The translations under genes and the position numbers were made by a program. A stretch of DNA of 56,927 nt from positions 1 through 56,927 of the forward strand of contig NZ_JAIMAV010000011.1 in NCBI RefSeq assembly GCF_023511815.1, read 5' to 3'. The notes under the pieces were generated by a model. The model was given only the letters and a program-made list of their open reading frames with translations. It did no database searches and was not told where the DNA came from. Origin of the DNA: Alicyclobacillus sp. (GTDB lineage Bacteria > Bacillota > Bacilli > Alicyclobacillales > Alicyclobacillaceae). Shown here piece after piece: positions 1 through 8,113 of this stretch (position 1 is its first letter; every line of letters starts with the position of its first letter).

Positions 1-501
1 GTACAGGGACACATGGTCGACCAGATGGTCGGCCAAATCCGGAAAGAGCCGGACCGGCAGGTGTGCGTGCTGGATGCCCACCGGGGTGTCGTCTGCCGTC
101 AGGAGCCGGGAAAACTTCCACACCTTCTCCCCGTCTCCCAGGTGCAGCAGCTCGCGCAACCTGGCCGACGGAACCTCGGCCGATTTGGCGATGACCAGCG
201 TGCCAGGCCGCATGCCGCGTTCCTTCATCTCTTCGCTGAAGCTGCGGAGGGTGAGTGGATCGGGCATCCAGGAGGCGGTGACGAACGTTCCCCTTCCCTG
301 CTCCTTACGGATCCACCCCTCATTCGCGAGCCGACTCAAGGCCTTGACGACGGTGATCCGGCTGACGCGAAACTGCTCGCACAGCATCTGCTCCGTCGGA
401 ATCTGGGTCCCCGGGCTCCACGCTCCGGATTCAATCTGGTTGCGGATATACTCTTCAATTTGCCGGTACAGCGGTATTCCGGCATCGCGGTGAACCTGCA
501 A
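1..501 (-). CDS. GntR-family regulator, HutC/UTRA type (partial)
   Basis: Transcriptional repressor, cut by the left edge after 167 residues. The first ~70 residues are a GntR winged helix-turn-helix: IPLYRQIEEYIRNQI, then a PGTQIPTEQMLCEQF segment and SRITVVKALSRLANEGW, ending in RKEQGRGTFV. A UTRA-type effector domain begins after it (MPDPLTLRSFSEEMKERG). I chose a TTG start at 501 because an in-frame TGA lies just upstream and AAGGAG sits 10 nt before the TTG. It is the last visible gene of a minus-strand operon with the ROK kinase and SIS isomerase, so it probably senses a phosphorylated (amino)sugar and controls that operon; this role is inferred. Confidence 0.85.
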   Translation of the reverse strand, partial: MQVHRDAGIPLYRQIEEYIRNQIESGAWSPGTQIPTEQMLCEQFRVSRITVVKALSRLANEGWIRKEQGRGTFVTASWMPDPLTLRSFSEEMKERGMRPGTLVIAKSAEVPSARLRELLHLGDGEKVWKFSRLLTADDTPVGIQHAHLPVRLFPDLADHLVDHVSLY

Positions 502-548
502 CGTCCTGACACTCCTTCAGACAACCCCCGCCCTAGGTCGGGGTCCCC

Positions 549-1454
549 TCATTCCCGTTCGAGACCGCCGGTCTGCGCCAGCCGAAGGGCGCCGTACAGC
601 GGGGCGTTCTCGCCCAACGCCGCGACCGCCACTGGCGTCTGCCGGACAAGCGGGGAAGCGCGCCGCTGCATGGCCGCCTCGATGGCCGGCGACAGGAGGT
701 CGAAGGCGCCGGACAGGCCGCCCGTGACGAGGATGACCTGTGGATCGAGCGCGCTGGCCAGGGCGGCGATGCCGTCCGCCAACTCCTTCGCCCACGTCCG
801 CCACACGGCAGCAGCTTTGGCATCCCCGGCGCGGACGGCCGCTGCCAGCTCGTGGCCGTTGGCTCCAGTCCGCCAGGTCAACGAGCGTTGGTCGAGCGCG
901 CGTCCTGCGGCTCGCCCCTCAAACGTCACGCAGTGCCCGCCTTCCGTATCCGGCTCTTCCGCAGGCGCACCGGGTCCTGCCTGCAACCAACCGAATGCGC
1001 CCGCACCGCCGTGCGCCCCCCGGCACACGCGCCCCCCGTACAGGATGGCGCCGCCAATCCCTGTACCGATGCTGATCAGAACGACGTCCTGCAGGCCTCG
1101 GGCGGCTCCCAGCCAACACTCCCCCAGGAGGGCGAGTTGCGCGTCATTTTCGACCGCGGCCGGCGCGCCGAGCCAGGCGGACAGGTCGGCCGCCAGCCGA
1201 TGACCGGTGAGGTACGGCAGATTCGGGACCCAACACGTTTCATCGGCCAGCCGGGCACCCGGGATACCGACGCCGACTCGCTGTACGGCCGTCCCCTGTC
1301 GCATCTGCAGGCGCTCCGCCAAGGCGGTGACGGCTCTTCGGAACCCGGGGAAGCTGTCGGGTGTCGGCACGGTTTCACAGGCCAGGATCTCCGCCCCTTC
1401 TGCCACTGCCGCCCGGATCTTGGTGCCGCCGACGTCCAGGCCGAGGACCGCCAA
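549..1454 (-). CDS. ROK-family sugar kinase-like protein, zinc motif absent
   Basis: 301-residue ROK protein (sugar kinase/repressor superfamily, without the repressor HTH). The N-terminal phosphate-binding loop GLDVGGTKIRAAV and the catalytic-Asp segment VENDAQLALLGE (about residues 101-112) are present, as is the ISIGTGIGGA loop. The usual GEIGH and CxCGxxGC zinc segment is replaced by GAGAFGWLQA and a stretch with one Cys (about 149-180), so this is an atypical member. TTG start with a textbook AGGAGGTGA upstream. Six bases separate it from the SIS gene upstream, so they are cotranscribed. Probable role: phosphorylating a sugar or amino sugar; the substrate cannot be read from the sequence. 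Confidence 0.85.
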   Translation of the reverse strand: MAVLGLDVGGTKIRAAVAEGAEILACETVPTPDSFPGFRRAVTALAERLQMRQGTAVQRVGVGIPGARLADETCWVPNLPYLTGHRLAADLSAWLGAPAAVENDAQLALLGECWLGAARGLQDVVLISIGTGIGGAILYGGRVCRGAHGGAGAFGWLQAGPGAPAEEPDTEGGHCVTFEGRAAGRALDQRSLTWRTGANGHELAAAVRAGDAKAAAVWRTWAKELADGIAALASALDPQVILVTGGLSGAFDLLSPAIEAAMQRRASPLVRQTPVAVAALGENAPLYGALRLAQTGGLERE

Positions 1455-1460
1455 CGGGCA

Positions 1461-2234
1461 TCACCTCCTGTCGGCGTTGAGAGCTGCTGCCGTCGTTCGG
1501 GCAACGCGATCGCGAAATTGGACGTATACCTGTTCGTTCCGGTCAGGCTCCACCCCCTCGGCGTTCGGCGACGCAAACGGCTTCACCGCGTACCCTCGCT
1601 CGGCCAACCGGAGGGCGGTCTCCGAGACCAAGGTCTGCATCACGGCGATGGAGGCCAGGGTCGACAAGCCGCCCACCTTGCCTGCCACGCCTGGCACTTC
1701 CACCACCGCGTCCTCAGATGTGACCCCGTTGTCGATCACGATGTCCGCGATGTCACCGATCTTCAGCCCGCTGGAGTGCGTCGCGGGCTTGGTGCGGTGA
1801 TTCTCCCCCGACGTCACGGCCACCACGAACATCCCCCGGCGCCGTCCCTCCAGGGCGACTTCGACCGGCGCTGCGTTCTGCCCGCCGTGGGAGATCACGA
1901 CGAGCATGTCCTGCGGGTCCCAGCGCTCGTGGCGCAGAAACACTTCCATATAGCCTTCGCGCCGCTCGAGCCACAACACCTCCTCTGCCCCGCCCGGGCC
2001 GCTGACGGTCGTCCACATCAGGCGCGGGTCCATCACCGGGTAAAACCCCACGTACCCGCCGTAGCGGGGAAACGTGTCCTGGACCGGCAGCACGGAGTGG
2101 CCGCTGCCGAACACGCGCACCCAGTGCCCGCCCGCGATGGTTTGGGCTGCGCGCTCTGCCGCCGCCTCCAGCTGGTCGCGCTGGCCCATCAGGCGTTCCG
2201 CCAGCCGCTGGACTTCCAAGAGGTACTGGATCAT
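1461..2234 (-). CDS. SIS-domain sugar isomerase-like protein (UPF0309-like)
   Basis: 257-residue cytosolic protein with a single SIS (phosphosugar-binding) domain. Visible features are the VRVFGSGHSVLPVQ loop near residue 40, the VVISHGGQNAAPVEVA segment typical of the SIS Ser/Gly-rich phosphate site, and SGLKIGDIADIVIDNG. ATG start with GGAGG upstream. It is the first gene of the SIS-ROK-GntR operon and lies just downstream of a good sigma-A promoter. In the family such proteins handle sugar or amino-sugar phosphates; pairing with a ROK kinase suggests kinase then isomerase/lyase chemistry. Exact reaction unknown. Confidence 0.82.
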   Translation of the reverse strand: MIQYLLEVQRLAERLMGQRDQLEAAAERAAQTIAGGHWVRVFGSGHSVLPVQDTFPRYGGYVGFYPVMDPRLMWTTVSGPGGAEEVLWLERREGYMEVFLRHERWDPQDMLVVISHGGQNAAPVEVALEGRRRGMFVVAVTSGENHRTKPATHSSGLKIGDIADIVIDNGVTSEDAVVEVPGVAGKVGGLSTLASIAVMQTLVSETALRLAERGYAVKPFASPNAEGVEPDRNEQVYVQFRDRVARTTAAALNADRR

Positions 2235-2264
2235 CAGGATTGCCGCCTCCGTCCATTCGCCATA

Positions 2265-2313
2265 TTGATATATCCTTTGCGGCTATCATATCAATTCAGA
2301 AAAGGATATTCAA
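2265..2313 (-). promoter_or_regulatory. Sigma-A promoter with overlapping inverted repeats (SIS-ROK-GntR operon)
   Basis: On the minus strand TTGAAT (2313-2308) is separated by exactly 17 nt from TATGAT (2290-2285). Two inverted repeats overlap it: TTGATAT at 2265-2271 with ATATCAA at 2288-2294, and ATATCCTTT at 2270-2278 with AAAGGATAT at 2301-2309. Their position over and just after the -10 fits an operator, plausibly for the GntR protein encoded at the end of the operon (inference). Confidence 0.7.
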
Positions 2314-2438
2314 TAGATGGTTGGTCTGCTGCGACAATTTATTTCGAAGGATGGCCATGCGCGCTGGCCTCGGGGAGGCAGGCCGCCTCCCTCCCCGGAT
2401 GCCTGTCGCGGACGAGGCCCGGAGCATCATCGGGCGGC

Positions 2439-2468
2439 TTGTCCGAGGGTGCGTGCGAAGTATATACT
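2439..2468 (+). promoter_or_regulatory. Probable promoter of tRNA-Leu
   Basis: TTGTCC (2439-2444), 18-nt spacer, TATACT (2463-2468), about 20 nt before the tRNA 5' end. The -10 is strong and the -35 moderate. Confidence 0.55.
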
Positions 2469-2487
2469 GTGAGTGTGACACATGCCG

Positions 2488-2574
2488 GCCGGGATGGCGG
2501 AACAGGCAGACGCTCTGGACTTAAAATCCAGTGGGCGCAAGCCCGTGCGGGTTCGAGTCCCGCTCTCGGCACCA
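2488..2574 (+). tRNA. tRNA-Leu (anticodon TAA)
   Basis: Class II tRNA of 87 nt including an encoded CCA. The acceptor stem GCCGGGA pairs with TCTCGGC. The anticodon stem CTGGA/TCCAG encloses loop CTTAAAA with anticodon TAA at 2522-2524. A long variable arm and the T-loop GTTCGAGTC are present, as expected for leucine tRNA. It stands alone, not in a cluster. Confidence 0.97.
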
Positions 2575-2656
2575 GAAGTTTGCACCACAAAGTGTGTACC
2601 AGCAAGGCTGCGCCAGTAAGGCTGCACCAGTAAGCCTGCACGAACCAGGCTGCACG
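2573..2656 (+). repeat. Degenerate 14-nt tandem repeat, six units
   Basis: Six consecutive 14-nt units start at 2573, 2587, 2601, 2615, 2629 and 2643, with loose consensus AGTAAGGCTGCACC. The middle pair (AGCAAGGCTGCGCC, AGTAAGGCTGCACC) is best conserved and the outer units drift. The first unit includes the tRNA 3' CCA. No open reading frame accounts for it. It may be a replication-slippage product seeded at the tRNA end; no function is evident. Confidence 0.6.
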
Positions 2657-2782
2657 AGCGTTCTTCCCCGTTGCCCCACTGCGGTCAACGGTTTTTCCTT
2701 TCAGCGCCTTCCTCCGCTTCTGTCCTCTTTCCGTAAGGTTCACTCAACAGGTGAACATCGCTGTGAACAAGGAGGGGCACCG

Positions 2783-3220
2783 GTGCCAGACGTCGTTCGG
2801 ACTGAATTTGAAGTGCGGTGGGGGGAGTGCGATCCCGCCGGGATCGTCTACCATCCCGCCTACTTGGACTGGTTCTCCGTGGCCAGGATGCACTTTTTAC
2901 AGGAGAACGGGATCTCGTACATGAAGGAATTTCACGACCGAGGGATTGTGGTGGTCGTGCTCGAAGCGCAATGTCAGTACCGAAAACCGCTTCGCGCAGA
3001 GGACCGGGTGTGGGTGGAGGCGTGGTGGCGCCATCTGTCGAGAACGAGGTTCGGATTCCAGTACCGCGTGATCAACGCCGCAGGTGAGGTCTGCACGACG
3101 GGGCGGACGGAACACGCGTTCATCGATCTCCACGGGAAGCCTTTGAACCTCGCGAAGCGAGACCCGGACCTGTGGCGCCGGGTCCAACAAATCCCGGTGC
3201 GCGGGGAGTGGAACAGCTGA
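2783..3220 (+). CDS. Acyl-CoA thioesterase, YbgC/4-hydroxybenzoyl-CoA thioesterase family
   Basis: 145-residue single-domain hotdog-fold protein, the usual length of the family. The catalytic-Asp signature is intact: GECDPAGIVYHPAYLDWFSVAR near residue 14. The remainder (CQYRKPLRAEDRVWVEAWW, TGRTEHAFIDLHGKP) follows the hotdog pattern. GTG start at 2783, 7 nt after AAGGAGG. The open frame extends further upstream into the tRNA-Leu and repeat region, which is clearly not coding. It would hydrolyse short- or medium-chain or aromatic acyl-CoA in the cytosol. Monocistronic between two tRNA genes, so context gives no substrate hint. Confidence 0.85.
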   Translation: MPDVVRTEFEVRWGECDPAGIVYHPAYLDWFSVARMHFLQENGISYMKEFHDRGIVVVVLEAQCQYRKPLRAEDRVWVEAWWRHLSRTRFGFQYRVINAAGEVCTTGRTEHAFIDLHGKPLNLAKRDPDLWRRVQQIPVRGEWNS

Positions 3221-3437
3221 CGATCACGGTGGGACCCGGCGGGTGTGGTGACCGTTTCCCCGGGCAGGCAGAGGGAGCGCGGGCCGATTCGGCCTGGGTC
3301 CGGAAATGTGCGGCTGTGGCGGATCAACTGCCTACACCGGTTCGCCGCGCCGCCATACTGTAGGTGACAGGCGGAAGTAACGAGGCAGCAGAGTTTGGGG
3401 TGGTAGGAACCGGATGGCGGGATCGCCCGAGACGGCG

Positions 3438-3467
3438 TTGACTTGGGGGCCACCCTCGTGGTAAGAT
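3438..3467 (+). promoter_or_regulatory. Promoter of tRNA-Val
   Basis: TTGACT (3438-3443), 18-nt spacer, TAAGAT (3462-3467), ending 19 nt before the tRNA. Nothing else recognisable was seen between the thioesterase stop (3220) and this promoter. Confidence 0.6.
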
Positions 3468-3486
3468 TGGTTGCGTTCGCTCCTCT

Positions 3487-3561
3487 GCGGCTGTAGCTCA
3501 GAGGGAGAGCACCACCTTGACACGGTGGGGGCCACAGGTTCGATTCCTGTCAGCCGCACCA
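3487..3561 (+). tRNA. tRNA-Val (anticodon GAC)
   Basis: 75 nt including encoded CCA. Acceptor stem GCGGCTG/CAGCCGC, D-arm with AGCTCAGAGGGAGAGC, anticodon stem CCACC/GGTGG with loop TTGACAC (anticodon GAC at 3519-3521), and T-loop GGTTCGATTCC. Followed directly by a rho-independent terminator. Confidence 0.97.
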
Positions 3562-3568
3562 AGTGACT

Positions 3569-3601
3569 GCCGACGCGCAATGCGTCGGCCTTTTGCATTT
3601 T
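3569..3601 (+). terminator. Rho-independent terminator after tRNA-Val
   Basis: GCCGACGC (3569-3576), 5-nt loop GCAAT, GCGTCGGC (3582-3589), then CTTTTGCATTTT. Confidence 0.85.
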
Positions 3602-3666
3602 GGTCGGCGTATACCTTTCGGACATCCGCCTCATACTGTCAGTAGATGCGAATTTCGGAAGGACTG

Positions 3667-4569
3667 ATGACCGTGCGCATCGCTGCGATTGACACCGAGC
3701 TTGCGTCGGCGTCCCTCGCGCAGAAGCTGGCAGATTCGGGGTGGACGGTGACGGTCCGTGCGGATCGCCCCGGCCGAATCGTTTTGGAATGGGAGGACGG
3801 CCAGCGGGAGGCGGTTCGGCTGGCGGAACAGTTGACCGCGTTCGTCCTGACAGACTGGCTGTATGAGTATATTCAAACTCGCGTCGGGATGCGCCATCCA
3901 TATTTGGAAATGGACCAACGGGAGTATGTGACGCTTTTGGTCCTGCACGGGTTGCGTCACAAGCCGGATTCCCCTTGGGAATCCTGCCGATCCCGCCTGC
4001 AGCACGGGATGCTGGTCGCGCTCGGCGGCGGGCGATCCGGACCGGCGCACGTGTCGGTGGATGGGGTGGTGCGGTTTCGGGCGCGGCGGTTGTTGGTTGG
4101 GATTGACCCGGCCATCGACGAGACCGTTCATCAGATGCAGACGGATCAGGAATATGAGGAGTTCGTCTCCATGCTGCGCTATATCCTCGACGCGCAACCG
4201 GCGTCGCAACAGGTGATTCACGTGTTTTGCAGCGATGAGCGGATCTGGCTGTGCGACGCGGAGGGCAATCTGGTGCGCGACAACGAGGTGTCGACGGCGG
4301 CGGTGCAGGTGTCCGACGGGGAGGAGGTCAATCCGGAGGACCTGGCGATGAGCATTCTGATCACGCGGGCACCGTGCCGGATTGTGCTGCACGACCTGCA
4401 TCGCAATGCACCGTGGCCGACCTTCGCCGAGACGGTGACGCGGGTGTTCCAGGAGCGGGTGCGGCGATGCGAGGATTGCTCCACCTGCCAACAGCTCCGG
4501 TCGCATTTGGACGATCCCCTGTTTTCCTGGGGAGACGTTCCGATGGCGATGCCCGACCCGTACGATTGA
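3667..4569 (+). CDS. ytxC: Sporulation protein YtxC
   Basis: About 300-residue soluble protein resembling the YtxC family of endospore formers. Typical traits are a basic N-terminal segment followed by LAEQLTAFVLTDWLYEYI, and a C-terminal half with VFCSDERIWLCDAEGNLV and FAETVTRVFQERV. A cysteine pair (CEDCSTC) lies near the C-terminus. I chose ATG 3667, just after GGAAGGA; ATG 3646 in the same frame lacks a ribosome binding site but would add 7 residues. Location directly upstream of the T-box and thrS matches the known ytxC-thrS order in Bacillus. Molecular function is not established in the family; its presence marks the host as a spore former. Confidence 0.85.
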   Translation: MTVRIAAIDTELASASLAQKLADSGWTVTVRADRPGRIVLEWEDGQREAVRLAEQLTAFVLTDWLYEYIQTRVGMRHPYLEMDQREYVTLLVLHGLRHKPDSPWESCRSRLQHGMLVALGGGRSGPAHVSVDGVVRFRARRLLVGIDPAIDETVHQMQTDQEYEEFVSMLRYILDAQPASQQVIHVFCSDERIWLCDAEGNLVRDNEVSTAAVQVSDGEEVNPEDLAMSILITRAPCRIVLHDLHRNAPWPTFAETVTRVFQERVRRCEDCSTCQQLRSHLDDPLFSWGDVPMAMPDPYD

Positions 4570-4592
4570 GCCTCCCGTGAGGCGGACGGAGG

Positions 4593-4621
4593 TTGACACG
4601 GGTGGCGCGGTTCGCTATAGT
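4593..4621 (+). promoter_or_regulatory. Sigma-A promoter of thrS
   Basis: Consensus TTGACA (4593-4598), exact 17-nt spacer, TATAGT (4616-4621). Transcription would begin near 4628 and run through the T-box leader. Confidence 0.85.
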
Positions 4622-4627
4622 CGAGGG

Positions 4628-4960
4628 CAATGACACTTCCATGGAACATCGCGAGGCGATGCGGGAAGACGCCGGCGGGCACCATCCCGTTCCAGAGAGG
4701 GGCGCCGGAGGCTGAGAGCGACCCACGCGGACGCGCGCCAGGCACCACTTCCCAAGCCGCCGCCGGGGATGGCCTGATCGGCGCGCTTGCGCCTGTCGGG
4801 CGGAAACGGTGGCCGTTCGCGCACGATACGCGCCAAAGGGCGGTGATCCCGGACACCCGAAGCGGGTGGAGCGCGGGGGCGCCGCTGAAGTTGGGTGGAA
4901 CCACGGGAACAAAGCGTTCTCGTCCCATGCGGGACGAGAACGCTTTTTCGCTTGTTGCCA
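4628..4960 (+). promoter_or_regulatory. T-box riboswitch leader of thrS
   Basis: A ~330-nt untranslated leader between promoter and thrS. It carries the T-box core GGGTGGAACCACGG (about 4893-4906), the tRNA-acceptor-binding antiterminator bulge sequence, immediately before a strong terminator. A Stem I-like region with AGAGAGG (about 4693-4699) lies upstream. Threonine ACC triplets that could be the specifier occur at 4681-4683 and 4744-4746; I cannot decide between them without folding. Uncharged tRNA-Thr should favour antitermination and thrS expression. Confidence 0.9.
4911..4948 (+). terminator. T-box-controlled terminator
   Basis: AAAGCGTTCTCGTCCC (4911-4926), loop ATGC, GGGACGAGAACGCTTTTT (4931-4948). 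The 5' arm immediately follows the T-box core, so antiterminator and terminator are mutually exclusive. Confidence 0.9.
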
Positions 4961-5006
4961 CCTGTTCGCGATTGGTCAGAGTTCATCGGTGTGAGGAGTG
5001 AGCGGG

Positions 5007-6950
5007 ATGCGCACATACACGGTCCGATTGAAGGACGGTTCGGAGCGGGCGTACGAAGCAGGAACATCGTTCGCCGAGATCGCCGCGTCCATCAGCCAGG
5101 GACTGGCGCGGGAGGCGGTCGCGGCCAAGGTGAACGGCCGCGTGCTGGATCTGTCGCGTACGCTGGAGTCGGATGCGGACGTGGAGATTTTGACCCTCAA
5201 GGACCCGGAGGGCGTGGATGTGATGCGGCACACCTGCGCGCACGTGATGGCGCAGGCGGTGGCGCGGGTGTTTCCAGGGACCAAGTTCGCCATCGGTCCG
5301 GTGATTGAAAACGGTTTTTACTACGATTTCGCCGATCACACCTTCACCCCCGAGGACCTGCCCGTCATCGAGGAGGAGATGCGCCGCATCATCCGTGAGG
5401 ACCTGCCCATCATCCGCGAGGTGCTGACGCGCGAAGAGGCGTTGGCGCTGTTCTCGGAGCGCGGGGATCGGTTCAAGGTGGAGATCATTCACGATCTGCC
5501 GGAGTCGGAGATCATCACGGTGTACCGGCAGGGCGAGTTCGTCGATCTGTGCCGCGGGCCGCATCTGCCGTCGACGGGTCGCATCAAGGTGTTCAAACTG
5601 ATGTCCATCGCGGGGGCGTACTGGCGTGGCGACGCCTCGCGCGAGCAACTGACGCGCATCTACGCCGTGGCCTTCGCCAAGCAGGCGGAGCTCGACGAGC
5701 ATCTGCGGCGGTTGGAGGAGGCCAAGGCGCGGGATCACCGGCGGCTCGGGAAAGAGTTGGGGATCTTCATGCTCTCCAAGGATGTCGGTCAGGGCTTGCC
5801 GTTGTGGCTGCCCAACGGGGCCAAGGTGCGCCGGGTCATTGAACGGTACATCGTCGATCTCGAAGAGCGCCTGGGGTACCACCACGTGTACACACCTCAT
5901 CTGGCGAACGTGGAGCTGTACAAGATCTCGGGGCACTGGGAGCACTACAAGGACGACATGTATCCGCCGATGCAGATGGACAACGAGGAACTCGTCCTGC
6001 GCCCGATGAACTGCCCGCACCACATGATGATCTACAAATCGGAGCTGCGCAGCTATCGGGATCTGCCTCTTCGCGTGGCGGAGCTCGGGATGATGCATCG
6101 CTACGAGATGTCCGGAGCCTTGGCGGGATTGCAACGGGTTCGCGCGATGACGCTCAATGACGCGCACATCTTCTGCCGGCCGGATCAGATTCAGGAGGAG
6201 TTCAGCCGGGTCGTGCAGCTGATCCAGCGGGTGTACCGGGACTTCGGGATCACCGAGTACTACCACCGCCTGTCTTACCGGGATCCCGCGGACAAGGAGA
6301 AATATGTGCAGAACGACGAGATGTGGAACCGCGCCGAGACGATGCTCCGCCAGGCGATGGATGAGCTGGGGCTCGACTACGTGATCGCCACCGGCGAAGC
6401 CGCGTTCTACGGGCCGAAGCTCGATGTCCAGGTGCGCACGGCGCTTGGCAAGGACGAGACGCTCTCGACCGTGCAGCTCGACTTCCATCTCCCGAACCGG
6501 TTCGAGCTGGAATACATCGGGGAGGATGGCAAGCCGCATCGGCCGGTGGTGATCCACCGCGGCGTGGTGGGGACCATGGAGCGGTTCGTGGCGTTCCTGT
6601 TGGAACAGTACAAGGGCGCCTTCCCGGCCTGGCTGGCGCCGGTGCAGGCGCGGATCGCGACGGTCAACGAGGCGTACGAACCCTACGCGAACGAGGTGGC
6701 GGAGGTGTTGCGCAACGCCGGGTTCCGCGTCGAGGTCGACGCGCGGCCGGAGAAGATCGGCTACAAGATTCGCGAGGCCCAGGTCCACAAGATCCCGTAC
6801 ACCCTGGTGGTGGGGGAGAAGGAGGCGGCCTCTCGGGCGGTGAGCGTCCGCCGCTACGGCCAGGGCGACCTCGGCCAGATGTCACTGGAGGCGTTCACCG
6901 GCCGGCTCCGGGACGAGGTGGATCACAAGCGGCTGTTGGTGGAGGCCTGA
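5007..6950 (+). CDS. thrS: Threonyl-tRNA synthetase
   Basis: 647-residue class II synthetase charging tRNA-Thr. Domain order is complete: TGS domain (1-60), the editing/SAD domain with [11 protein letters not shown] and [17 protein letters not shown], then the catalytic core with RPMNCPHHM (zinc Cys near residue 336), the [19 protein letters not shown] motif 2 region, [13 protein letters not shown] motif 3, and an anticodon-binding C-terminus ([23 protein letters not shown]). ATG 5007 is preferred: GAGGAG lies 8 nt upstream, whereas the in-frame GTG at 4998 overlaps that site. Length fits the family. Expression should respond to threonine tRNA charging through the upstream T-box. Confidence 0.97.
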   Translation: MRTYTVRLKDGSERAYEAGTSFAEIAASISQGLAREAVAAKVNGRVLDLSRTLESDADVEILTLKDPEGVDVMRHTCAHVMAQAVARVFPGTKFAIGPVIENGFYYDFADHTFTPEDLPVIEEEMRRIIREDLPIIREVLTREEALALFSERGDRFKVEIIHDLPESEIITVYRQGEFVDLCRGPHLPSTGRIKVFKLMSIAGAYWRGDASREQLTRIYAVAFAKQAELDEHLRRLEEAKARDHRRLGKELGIFMLSKDVGQGLPLWLPNGAKVRRVIERYIVDLEERLGYHHVYTPHLANVELYKISGHWEHYKDDMYPPMQMDNEELVLRPMNCPHHMMIYKSELRSYRDLPLRVAELGMMHRYEMSGALAGLQRVRAMTLNDAHIFCRPDQIQEEFSRVVQLIQRVYRDFGITEYYHRLSYRDPADKEKYVQNDEMWNRAETMLRQAMDELGLDYVIATGEAAFYGPKLDVQVRTALGKDETLSTVQLDFHLPNRFELEYIGEDGKPHRPVVIHRGVVGTMERFVAFLLEQYKGAFPAWLAPVQARIATVNEAYEPYANEVAEVLRNAGFRVEVDARPEKIGYKIREAQVHKIPYTLVVGEKEAASRAVSVRRYGQGDLGQMSLEAFTGRLRDEVDHKRLLVEA

Positions 6951-6972
6951 CTCCATCGGGAGGGCCCGCGGC

Positions 6973-7002
6973 TTGACGCCGCGCCGGCGATTGCGGTAGA
7001 AT
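6973..7002 (+). promoter_or_regulatory. Promoter of the infC-rpmI-rplT operon
   Basis: TTGACG (6973-6978), 18-nt spacer, TAGAAT (6997-7002), placed before a long structured leader. Confidence 0.7.
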
Positions 7003-7011
7003 GACGGTGCT

Positions 7012-7165
7012 TTCGTGGAACCGCATAAGACGAAGTAGAAGCATCCGGCTTCTCACCTGGTGGGCTTGCGCCGACGGGTCAGTGCAGCATCGAGATACGC
7101 AAGAACTGTGTTTCGGATACGATGCACGAGGTGGGCGCGGATGTGAGATCCGCGCCCTCTTGTTT
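7012..7165 (+). promoter_or_regulatory. L20-type autoregulatory leader with terminator
   Basis: Untranslated leader before infC. A rho-independent terminator is formed by GGGCGCGGAT (7133-7142), loop GTGAG, ATCCGCGCCC (7148-7157) and TCTTGTTT. Upstream segments such as TTCTCACCTGGTGGGC (about 7049-7064) and GATGCACGAGGTGGGC (about 7121-7136) could form alternative pairings. In Bacillus the same operon is attenuated by ribosomal protein L20 binding its leader; position and terminator match that arrangement. The L20 contact site itself was not verified. Confidence 0.75.
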
Positions 7166-7253
7166 GCCCGGCGCGCCAAGGCGCACCGTCTTCGCGCCCG
7201 CGAACCGAATCCATCCCCGGTGGTGGGAGTGGACCCTTTGGAGGTGACAGAGT

Positions 7254-7769
7254 ATCAAAGAGGATTTTCAAGTCAACGACGGAATCCGTGCGCGGGAGGT
7301 CCGCGTGATTGACGTGGACGGAGCCCAGCTGGGCATCATGAACATCCGCGACGCCCGCCGGATCGCGGAGGAGAAGAACCTCGATCTGGTCAATGTGGCG
7401 CCGACGGCGAAACCGCCCGTCTGCCGCATCATGGACTACGGGAAATTCAAGTATGAGCAGAGCAAGAAGGAGAAGGAAGCCCGCAAGAACCAGCGGGTGA
7501 CTCTGCTCAAAGAGGTTCGGATGACGCCGAACATCGAGGATCACGACTTCCAGGTGAAGCTCAAGAGCGTGATCAAATTTCTCCAGGACGGAGACAAGGT
7601 GAAGGTGAGCGTCCGCTTCCGCGGCCGCGAGATCACGCACGCCTCCCTGGGGCAGCAGCTGTTGCTGAAGCTGGCCGACGGCGCGGCGGAATACGGCGCC
7701 GTGGAACGTCCCCCGCGGTTGGAGGGGCGCCACATGATCATGATCCTGACGCCGAAGGCCTCCAGCTGA
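7254..7769 (+). CDS. infC: Translation initiation factor IF-3 (ATC start)
   Basis: 171-residue IF-3, which binds the 30S subunit and monitors start-codon selection. The conserved N-terminus [20 protein letters not shown] begins at ATC 7254, 6 nt after GGAGGTGA (7240-7247). No ATG, GTG or TTG precedes the conserved sequence, so the true start is a rare ATC, matching the ATT/ATC starts used by infC in other bacteria for autoregulation. The only usual start, GTG 7305, would remove 17 conserved residues. N-domain (about 1-75), linker rich in Lys/Glu ([14 protein letters not shown]) and C-domain ([14 protein letters not shown]) are intact. First gene of the infC-rpmI-rplT operon. Confidence 0.95.
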   Translation: MKEDFQVNDGIRAREVRVIDVDGAQLGIMNIRDARRIAEEKNLDLVNVAPTAKPPVCRIMDYGKFKYEQSKKEKEARKNQRVTLLKEVRMTPNIEDHDFQVKLKSVIKFLQDGDKVKVSVRFRGREITHASLGQQLLLKLADGAAEYGAVERPPRLEGRHMIMILTPKASS

Positions 7770-7839
7770 TTCCGTCGGGGGCTTGAGGGTGCGCGCGGCG
7801 CACCGACACTGTACGACACCAGAAACGGAGGAACTTCCG

Positions 7840-8040
7840 ATGCCGAAAATGAAGACTCACAGCAGCCTGTCCAAGCGCGTCAAACGGACGGCTTCCGGCA
7901 AGCTGAAGCGTGCGCACGCGTTCGCGTACCACAAGGCGGAGCACAAGAGCCCGGCGCGCAAGCGCCGCCTGCGCGGGACGACGCTCGTCTCCAAGAGCGA
8001 CCAGAAGCGCATCAAGCAGCTGCTCGGCTATCTGAAGTGA
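7840..8040 (+). CDS. rpmI: 50S ribosomal protein L35
   Basis: 66 residues, strongly basic, with the L35 opening [20 protein letters not shown] and the closing [17 protein letters not shown] 7840 follows GGAGG (7827-7831) by 8 nt; the in-frame upstream extension is non-conserved leader. It lies between infC and rplT in the canonical operon order. Confidence 0.97.
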   Translation: MPKMKTHSSLSKRVKRTASGKLKRAHAFAYHKAEHKSPARKRRLRGTTLVSKSDQKRIKQLLGYLK

Positions 8041-8113
8041 GGCCTCTCGCATCGCCAAGAGGCCAGACCCGACGCCATCGCCGGACGGGATGATAAAAGG
8101 AGGACGTTGAACC

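Noticed and set aside
852-2633. 593-codon plus-strand frame over the SIS-ROK operon and tRNA-Leu
   Set aside because: It reads through the tRNA gene and is antisense to two recognisable proteins.
2573-2656. CRISPR array
   Set aside because: Units are directly contiguous 14-mers without spacers and degenerate; no cas genes are in the window.
4983-6788. 601-codon minus-strand frame opposite thrS
   Set aside because: Pure antisense shadow of a highly conserved synthetase.
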